NCBI RefSeq assembly: GCF_014656295.1 | Contig: NZ_BNCD01000001.1 | Span: 124,001-188,000, forward strand | Length of the DNA: 64,000 nt | Direction of reading: 5' to 3' | Origin: Streptomyces sulfonofaciens | Lineage (GTDB): Bacteria; Actinomycetota; Actinomycetes; Streptomycetales; Streptomycetaceae | Shown here: in pieces, positions 58,671 to 64,000 of the stretch | How positions within the stretch are numbered: position 1 is the stretch's first letter | How the letters are laid out: each line of letters begins with the position of its first letter | The notes under the pieces: generated by a model | What the model was told of the DNA's origin: nothing | What the model saw: only the letters and a program-made list of their open reading frames with translations | Database searches by the model: none | Translations under genes and position numbers: made by a program

Positions 58671-59156
58671 GTGAATTTTGCGCAACCATTCGGCGAGCGA
58701 AGTGAATTTGACAAACTTGTCATCCGGACGCACTTCGACGACGAAAACGCCTGGCAAGAGGTTGTGGTTGCGATGGACGAACCATGGGACGACGGGGAAG
58801 CGGATTCCACCAGCCATGTGGTTGACGACCGCGCATGGGCAGGAGCCACAGTCGATCAGGTCAAGGCCGCGGTCAGGGAACAGGAACCCGACCTGCACGT
58901 CGTCTTCATCGCCGATGAAGTGACGATGCAAGCCGATCACCACGCCCTGTTGGCCGTCAACATGGACGACGAACCAAATTACCTGGACAAGGAATACGAC
59001 GTCGAGCACGGCACAACCTTCGGCCGCCAGTTCCGCATTGCACCGAATGAGGCATCGGGACTCGACTGCAACCTGATGCTCGGCAACATGGATTACGAGG
59101 ATTGGGCGGAGACGGCAGCCCGTAGTGCCGACGGAGTGTTTCACTGCTGGCCGTAG
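58671..59156 (+). CDS. DUF6924-like protein
   Basis: A 161-residue acidic cytosolic protein from GTG 58671 (VNFAQPFGERSEFDKLVIRTHFDDENAWQEVV), with AGGGAGAAG five nt upstream. LVIRTHFDDENAW, VVDDRAWAGATVDQVKAAV, VVFIADEVTMQADHHALLAVNM, FRIAPNEASGLDCNLMLGNMDYEDWA and GVFHCW match the order of the DUF6924 family as I recall it. Function unknown; relatives are often near toxin or secretion loci, which I do not see here. GC is lower than the flanking genes, consistent with accessory DNA. Confidence 0.72.
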   Translation: MNFAQPFGERSEFDKLVIRTHFDDENAWQEVVVAMDEPWDDGEADSTSHVVDDRAWAGATVDQVKAAVREQEPDLHVVFIADEVTMQADHHALLAVNMDDEPNYLDKEYDVEHGTTFGRQFRIAPNEASGLDCNLMLGNMDYEDWAETAARSADGVFHCWP

Positions 59157-59400
59157 CGGAACCAAGTCCCGGGAGCCGATCGCAGGACCCGTCGTTCCCG
59201 CGATCGGCCCCCAAGGACGTTCACGGCCGAGACGCCGAGGACCACCCCGGGCGGCAGGCCCACACGGCGGTGTCCGCGGTGCCGCCGCCCACGTTCCCAG
59301 GAAGAGTCGCACGGGGGGCGTTTTCCGTGTGCTGTCGCTCACGAAGGAAGCGCCCTGCCCCTACGCTGGTTGGTGACGAAGCCGCAAGGAGGGCGAAGCC

Positions 59401-60651
59401 GTGACTTCCTCAAAGGGCACTCCTGATCCCTACGCACATCCGCTGGCCTTCGGACAGCGACTGAAGCTCCTCCGCCAGCGCAAAGGCATGACACGGAATC
59501 AGCTCGGCGGCCTGCTGGGGCATACCGGTTCATGGGTGAAGAGCGTGGAAAGCGGCAGGCTCCAGACCCCGAAGCTGGATGTCGTCCTTCGAATCGCGGA
59601 AGTCCTGCGCGTCAGCAACCTGGCGGATCTCACCGGTAACGACGTCCCGGTGGATCTCTTCTCCGGACCAGGGCACCCCCGCCTGTCCAAGGTCAAGGCG
59701 GCCGTGGACGCCTTCCCGTTGGCCGACCACGAGCAGGCACCACCCGTCGCCCATCTGAGGGCGCGTCTCGACCTGGCCTGGCAGGCACGCCACAAGGCCC
59801 CCGACCACCGGGACGTGATCGGCGCACTCCTTCCCGACCTCATCCGCGACGCCCAGGCCGCAGTAAGGCAGGCGGAGGGTTCCGACAGCCGCCGCACAGC
59901 ACAGGCACTGCTCAGCGAGACCTATTCGCTCTGCCAGTTCTTCGTCGCCTACCAACCGGATGCCGCGCTCCTGTGGCGCGTTGCCGAACGGGGCCTGATT
60001 GCAGCTCAGGAAAGCGAGGACGTGCGGGCCATCGGTGTGGCCGCCTGGCTCGCCGCCGAGGCCCACCGGGATTCCGGGCCTGCTCATTTCGACGCAGCCG
60101 ACGCCATCGCTCAACAGGGACTGGCCTACCTGGCGCCCCTCCTCCCCGACGCTCCCGCCGACGTGCTGGCCATCGCGGGCGCGCTGACGTTCGGGGCCGG
60201 ATACACCGCGGCACGCCGCATGGAGACGGGCACGGCGTGGCGGTACTGGGATCAGGCACGCGCCATGGCCGACCGTCTGCCGGGCGACTACTACGACCCC
60301 ATCACCTCGTTCTCCAAGGCGATCATGGGTGCGCACGCCGTCACGATCGCCGTCGAGCTGCACGCCGGTGGAGAGTCCGTGCGGCAGGCCGCGACCGCGG
60401 ACGCCGTCACGATCCCGTCCCGGCCGCGTCGTGCCAGGCACCGCATCGAGGAGGCCCGCGGCTACCGTCTCGACGGCCAACCGGACGTGGCACTCGCCAT
60501 GCTGGACAAGGCCCACGAGGCAGCCCCGGAGACGATCAAGTACAACGGCTACGCGAAGTCGATCGTCCTGGGGGAGACGGAGTCGAAGGTGCCCGCCCGC
60601 CGTCGTCGGGCTTCGCAACTGGCCGTCAAGATGGGCATGCTCACGGCGTAA
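59401..60651 (+). CDS. XRE-family regulator with helical-repeat C-terminus (copy 1)
   Basis: A 416-residue protein from GTG 59401. The N-terminal helix-turn-helix is FGQRLKLLRQRKGMTRNQLGGLLGHTGSWVKSVESGRLQTPKLDVVLRIAEVLRV (about 17-72). The remainder is helical, TPR-like (ALLSETYSLCQFFVAYQPDAALLWRVAERGLIAAQ; PADVLAIAGALTFGAGYTAARRMETGTAWRYWDQARAMADRL). It resembles Streptomyces regulators that sense a ligand through their repeat domain. Its 3' end (60555-60652) is duplicated, with about 7 changes in 95 bp, at 62585-62682. It heads a run of three such regulators on this strand. Confidence 0.85.
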   Translation: MTSSKGTPDPYAHPLAFGQRLKLLRQRKGMTRNQLGGLLGHTGSWVKSVESGRLQTPKLDVVLRIAEVLRVSNLADLTGNDVPVDLFSGPGHPRLSKVKAAVDAFPLADHEQAPPVAHLRARLDLAWQARHKAPDHRDVIGALLPDLIRDAQAAVRQAEGSDSRRTAQALLSETYSLCQFFVAYQPDAALLWRVAERGLIAAQESEDVRAIGVAAWLAAEAHRDSGPAHFDAADAIAQQGLAYLAPLLPDAPADVLAIAGALTFGAGYTAARRMETGTAWRYWDQARAMADRLPGDYYDPITSFSKAIMGAHAVTIAVELHAGGESVRQAATADAVTIPSRPRRARHRIEEARGYRLDGQPDVALAMLDKAHEAAPETIKYNGYAKSIVLGETESKVPARRRRASQLAVKMGMLTA

Positions 60652-60810
60652 TCAAGGGGGCACAATCTGTGCCTCCTCTTTTGTGCGTCCACTCCTACCG
60701 TCGTAGCGCACCCCGGCGACCGAACAGTGTGCGCCCTCGCGAACGCGGCCGACTCTGCTGCGCAGACGGCGCCGGTACCGTTCTGGTGTCGAGTCAGAAC
60801 AGGAGCTCTC

Positions 60811-61995
60811 ATGCACGCTTCTCCGCGCGACCACACGGGCGCGCGCATCAAGCGCCTCCGTCTGGAACGCCACCTCACCCAACGTGCCCTTGCCGACCTC
60901 TCCCTGGTCCCCTACAGCACCCTGACCAAGACCGAGCAAGGTGTCATCCCGGCCAGCCCCCACGTCATCGCGAGCGTCGCCCGGGCCCTTCGTGTGGACG
61001 TCGCCACGGTCACCGGCCAGCCCTACGTCACCGAGCTGCGCGCCGATGAACTGGATGTCCTGATCAGGCCGATCCGCGAGGCCCTGGACGTCTACGACCT
61101 CGGCGCCGACCCGGAGATCTCTCCACGCCCCCGCCGGCTGATCGCCGACGACGCCGAGGAACTGCTGGTGGCGGTGCGGGCCGGGGAGATCAAGCGTGCC
61201 GCCCATGAGGTCTCGGGGCTGATCCAGGAGGCGACCACGGCGGCCCACACCGTCAAGGACACCGGGGGCTGGCTGCTGCTCGCCTCCACATACCGCACCG
61301 CGTACGACGTCACCACGAAGCTGGGTTACGGCGACCTCGCGGCCATCGCCCTCGCACGGATGGACTGGGCGGCCCAGCGCGGCTCGGACGCCGTGTTCGG
61401 CGGCATGCACCGGTACATGCGCGCGCTCACCTACCTGCGCAACGGCCAGGACCGCACCGGTGACCGCCTGGTGCGGATCGGCCTCAGCACGCTGGCGCAG
61501 GCGGACCCCGGAAGGGAACGGGACGTGGTCACCGGCCAACTCCACCTCGGAGCCGCCGTCATGGCGGCCCGGGCGCACGACAAGGACCGGGCGGCCGGGC
61601 ATCTCGACGAGGCACAGAGGCTGGCGGAGTCGACCGGCGAAGCCGTCAAGGTGCACTGGCTCAGCTTCGGTCCGACGAACGCGGCCGTGCACCGGGTCTC
61701 GGTGTCCGCGGAGCTGGACGAGTACGCCGACGCGGTGGAAGCCGGCCGCAATCTGAAGTTCCCGCAGGACTGGCCCGCCTCTCGTCGCAGCCACCACCAC
61801 GCCGAACTCGCACGTGCCCAGATGTGGACCGGGGACCTCGACGGCGCGTTCGGGAACCTGTTGCAGGCCCGGAAGATCGCCCCGCAGCAGGCCCGGTATC
61901 ACGCGACCGTCCGAGAGACCTACAGCGGTCTCGAAGCAGCCAAGCGCAGGATGCCCGACAGCTTCCTCTCCTACGGCTCCTGGCTGGGCGTCTGA
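60811..61995 (+). CDS. XRE-family regulator with helical-repeat C-terminus (copy 2)
   Basis: A 394-residue protein from ATG 60811, with AGGAG five nt upstream (longer upstream reading rejected). The helix-turn-helix is TGARIKRLRLERHLTQRALADLSLVPYSTLTKTEQGVIPASPHVIASVARALRV (about 10-63). TPR-like helices follow (LLLASTYRTAYDVTTKLGYGDLAAIALARMDWAAQRG; LARAQMWTGDLDGAFGNLLQARKIAP). It differs enough from copy 1 to be a paralogue rather than a recent duplicate. The 159 bp upstream have no gene. Such regulators in Streptomyces often control a neighbouring small DUF397 or ATPase gene; here the following ATPase gene is truncated. Confidence 0.85.
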   Translation: MHASPRDHTGARIKRLRLERHLTQRALADLSLVPYSTLTKTEQGVIPASPHVIASVARALRVDVATVTGQPYVTELRADELDVLIRPIREALDVYDLGADPEISPRPRRLIADDAEELLVAVRAGEIKRAAHEVSGLIQEATTAAHTVKDTGGWLLLASTYRTAYDVTTKLGYGDLAAIALARMDWAAQRGSDAVFGGMHRYMRALTYLRNGQDRTGDRLVRIGLSTLAQADPGRERDVVTGQLHLGAAVMAARAHDKDRAAGHLDEAQRLAESTGEAVKVHWLSFGPTNAAVHRVSVSAELDEYADAVEAGRNLKFPQDWPASRRSHHHAELARAQMWTGDLDGAFGNLLQARKIAPQQARYHATVRETYSGLEAAKRRMPDSFLSYGSWLGV

Positions 61996-62086
61996 CACGC
62001 AGTAACTCCTTTGACCCCGACTATCAACAGATCCTGACAGTCGGGGTCTTCACACACCGCGACCATGTCGTCACCGAACCATCGAC

Positions 62087-62425
62087 ATGGAGCCGACCAT
62101 GACGCGTTTTCCAGCCGACCTCGTCCCGCCCGTGGGCGAGGCAGCACCCCGTACCGGAGCCCTGCCCGCCGAGCACGCCCCCCGGGCCGCCGCGCCGACC
62201 GCCGCCGAGAGCGCCCGCGCCCACCCGGACGGTCGCCGGGCCAGCCGCCCGCAGCCTCACTGCGCCCTGCGCCGGCCATCGGCCGACGAGGACCACGGCC
62301 GCGGACTGCTCCTGGTGGCCGCGCTGGCCGACGCCTGGGGGAGCGCCCCGCGCTGCGGCCCGGGCAAGTGCGTATGGGCCGAGTTCCAACTCGGCACACC
62401 ACAACCCGCCGCCGTCGCACGGTGA
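62087..62425 (+). CDS. Truncated RsbW-like anti-sigma/ATPase protein
   Basis: A 112-residue frame (ATG 62087, or ATG 62099). The C-terminal third, DEDHGRGLLLVAALADAWGSAPRCGPGKCVWAEFQLG, matches the last part of RsbW-type GHKL ATPases (G2 box GRGLLLV and the GPGKxVWAE strand). The N-box helix and most of the ATP lid are missing; the first ~60 residues are Ala/Pro/Arg-rich and unlike the family. It is probably a decayed member of the XRE/ATPase pairs of Streptomyces, possibly still translated. Confidence 0.5.
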   Translation: MEPTMTRFPADLVPPVGEAAPRTGALPAEHAPRAAAPTAAESARAHPDGRRASRPQPHCALRRPSADEDHGRGLLLVAALADAWGSAPRCGPGKCVWAEFQLGTPQPAAVAR

Positions 62426-62584
62426 TGTCCGTGGCCTTCACGGAGGTGTGGACGGGCTGCCCTCCGCGAGGCCCAGGTCGGCGGCGGCCTCGGGGGTGAT
62501 CTCCGCGATCAGGTCGGGCGTGGCGTCGGACGTGATGAGGACGCGCGAGCGGCTGCCGAGGGTGTGGCTTCCTCGAAGGACCCG
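62405..62584 (-). pseudogene. Frameshifted TOBE-domain remnant (ModC-like)
   Basis: The minus strand reads TLGSRSRVLITSDATPDLIAEITPEAAADLGLAEGSP, and after a one-frame shift near 62457, VHTSVKATDITV. Together these form the C-terminal half of a TOBE domain as in molybdate ABC-transporter ATPases (ModC: AEVTPAAxxELGLAEG then VWASVKATEV). No ATPase domain is present. It is a fragment that abuts, on its upstream side, the duplicated XRE 3' end. Confidence 0.6.
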
Positions 62585-62682
62585 GAAGTCGATCGTCCTG
62601 GGGGAGACGGAGTCGAAGGTGCCCGCCCGCCGACGCCGGGCTTCACAACTGGCCGTCAGGATGGGCCTGCTCGCCGCGTGGT
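62585..62682 (+). pseudogene. Duplicated 3' end of an XRE regulator
   Basis: About 95 bp repeat the end of the gene at 59401-60651 (SIVLGETESKVPARRRRASQLAV...), offset 2030 bp, with roughly 7 changes, and the stop TAA has become TGG. The rest of that gene copy is missing. It marks a past duplication followed by deletion and rearrangement. Confidence 0.85.
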
Positions 62683-62827
62683 CGAGGGGTGGTCCTCCGG
62701 TCCCGAACCTCGACCCGCAGCAACTCAGCTCCCGCGACCGGGTGGTGCCCGCACCGCCCAACGACACGCGCGGGAGTGCGTCGTCACGCGCAGTACCGTG
62801 GAGGTAACACCTTCTGGCGGGAGTCCT

Positions 62828-64000
62828 ATGAACACTTCCATCGGCGACCGCATTCGCTGCCTGCGCGAATTTCGGGACATGACGCAGGAGGGGCTGGCAC
62901 GGCGTGCCGGTGTCTCGGCCGACACGATCCGGAAGCTCGAACAGGGAGTACGACAGTCAGCGCGCATCAACACCTTGCGTGCGCTGGCCCGGGCCCTCGA
63001 TGTCCAGCTCGAACGTCTTGTAGGGCAGCCCACCGTGACACGGACCATCTCCGAGGACGGGGGCCTCATCGCGCTGCGCGACGCGATCCAGGACATCGGT
63101 GCGCTGCCCGGTGTGCCCGTTGACGACGACGTCGAGGAACCGCCCGGTGCGGACGTCTGGATCGCCTCCGTGAAAACCGCCGCGGCCATGTACTGGCAAG
63201 GCCAGTACTCCGAGTTGTCGGGCACACTGCCGCTGCTACTGCGCGATGGTCGGGCTGTGGTCCGCGAAAATCCCACGGAGCCCGTGTGGCAACAGTTGGC
63301 GCTCGCGTACCAGATCGCCGCTTCCCTCGCCGCGCAGTCCGGCCACGCGGACTGGGCATTCCAGGCCGTGGAGCGGCAACTCGCGGCTGCCCGGCGGGCC
63401 TCCGACCCGCTCATGGAGGGCATGGGCGTCTCCACCCTGTCGTGGGTGCTGCTGCGGCAAGGCCGATGGGAGCAAGCGCAGGCAATCGCCGAGAAGAAGG
63501 CCGACGAGCTCGAGCCGAGCTTCCGCCGGGCGACGCCCGATCACCTCGCCGTGTACGGCAGCCTCCTGGTGGCCGCCGCCACTCCGGCGGCCCGCCGGGA
63601 CAGGCACGACGACGCCGTACACCTGCTCACCGTGGCCGAGGCGGCGGCCATCCGGTCGGGACAGGTGCATGCCTACGGTAGTGCGTTCTCTCCCGTCGAC
63701 GTACGCACGCAGAAGGTCAACGTCTTACTCGCGGGCAGTGAAAGCAGGCCGGACGAGGCGCTGCGACACGCCGGGCGTGTGGACATCAGGGAGATCAGCC
63801 GGCCCGTCCACTGCGCGCATTACCGCGTGGACGTCGCGCAGGCCCAGTACCAGACCGGCGACGGTTCCGGTGCCCTGGCCACGCTCCTGGAGGTGGAGGC
63901 CGAGCAGCCGGAGTGGATCAAGTTCCAGGCGCTCGCAACGGCCACGGTGCGGGAAATGCTGGAAGCCGAGCGGCGCCGCAACACTCCGCTACGAGGGCTG
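62828..64000 (+). CDS. XRE-family regulator with helical repeats (copy 3), partial
   Basis: It starts ATG 62828 (MNTSIGDRIRCLREFRDMTQEGLARRAGVSADTIRKLEQGVRQSARINTLRALARALDV), with GGGAG five nt upstream, and runs off the window after 391 codons. The helix-turn-helix lies at about 5-60. Helical repeats follow (AAAMYWQGQYSELSGTLPLLLRDGRAV; MGVSTLSWVLLRQGRWEQAQAIAEKKAD; YRVDVAQAQYQTGDGSGALATLLEVEAEQPEWIK). Codon 300 is TTA (63725-63727), so its expression should depend on bldA tRNA and hence on development stage. It is probably a sensor-type regulator; ligand unknown. Confidence 0.85.
   Translation, partial: MNTSIGDRIRCLREFRDMTQEGLARRAGVSADTIRKLEQGVRQSARINTLRALARALDVQLERLVGQPTVTRTISEDGGLIALRDAIQDIGALPGVPVDDDVEEPPGADVWIASVKTAAAMYWQGQYSELSGTLPLLLRDGRAVVRENPTEPVWQQLALAYQIAASLAAQSGHADWAFQAVERQLAAARRASDPLMEGMGVSTLSWVLLRQGRWEQAQAIAEKKADELEPSFRRATPDHLAVYGSLLVAAATPAARRDRHDDAVHLLTVAEAAAIRSGQVHAYGSAFSPVDVRTQKVNVLLAGSESRPDEALRHAGRVDIREISRPVHCAHYRVDVAQAQYQTGDGSGALATLLEVEAEQPEWIKFQALATATVREMLEAERRRNTPLRGL

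Noticed and set aside
58614..59342. Minus-strand frame of 242 codons over the DUF6924-like gene
   Set aside because: The plus strand has a ribosome site and family-like motifs; the antisense translation does not.
1..64000. CRISPR array, tRNA, rRNA or replication origin
   Set aside because: No spacer-separated repeats, cloverleaf/CCA pattern, rRNA sequence or DnaA-box cluster was seen; the repeats found are directly tandem.

Overview
The window comes from a high-GC actinomycete, almost certainly a Streptomyces chromosome. Coding DNA runs at about 70-75% GC with strongly GC-biased third positions, many GTG and a few TTG starts, GGAGG-type ribosome sites and inverted-repeat terminators without U-tracts. 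The gene content also fits: futalosine-pathway menaquinone genes, a cold-shock gene, SARP-type regulators, a mycothiol-dependent isomerase-fold protein, rare TTA codons in regulators and a perfect CebR-type operator.

Layout. (1) 0.3-9.7 kb, core: a sacsin-like ATPase, a DUF3027 protein, an MFS transporter, a DUF2771-like lipoprotein, mqnB and mqnD (overlapping), then a convergent cold-shock protein. (2) 9.8-12.25 kb: a small integrated remnant of lower GC, holding a full-length large serine integrase and the 3' part of a small serine resolvase, sitting between two divergent core genes. (3) 12.3-18.4 kb, core: a small membrane protein, a HAD phosphatase, a secreted protein, a HAAS-like membrane protein and a helicase-associated/WYL-like protein. 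(4) 18.5-22.9 kb: a minus-strand mini-NRPS cassette (sulfotransferase, stand-alone adenylation enzyme with a Thr-like code, carrier-condensation didomain) wedged between the helicase-associated gene and the XPB helicase. (5) 23.5-36.4 kb, core: XPB helicase, HelD-type RNA polymerase-release ATPase, CutC, a mycothiol-dependent isomerase-family protein, an HD-domain protein, a Cmx-like exporter, a DUF4031 protein, and the RpiR regulator with MurQ (cell-wall amino-sugar recycling).

(6) 36.6-48.9 kb, accessory: a possible small secreted peptide gene just downstream of a TTA-containing SARP/NB-ARC/TPR regulator, a TetX-like flavoprotein, a decayed IS701-type transposase, a STAND NTPase, and a translationally coupled pair of low-complexity-rich genes, one GT-B-like. 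(7) 49.4-58.5 kb, secreted hydrolases and envelope genes: a CebR-type operator upstream of a TTA-containing GH9 cellulase, uppP, a secreted beta-rich protein, a two-RCK potassium-channel-like protein and a GH27 alpha-galactosidase. (8) 58.6-64 kb, accessory: a DUF6924-like protein and three XRE/helical-repeat regulators, interspersed with debris (a truncated RsbW-like protein, a frameshifted TOBE domain and a duplicated 3' end of the first XRE gene).

Functional links: mqnB-mqnD make menaquinone precursors; murQ with its RpiR regulator and uppP serve peptidoglycan recycling and lipid-carrier recycling; GH9 and GH27 degrade plant polysaccharide; SARP, STAND and XRE proteins are probable regulators of secondary metabolism or development. 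The best candidates for something undescribed are the mini-NRPS/sulfotransferase cassette, the peptide gene next to the TPR regulator, and the repeat-rich coupled pair at 46.1-48.9 kb. All homology statements come from reading motifs; no database search was run.
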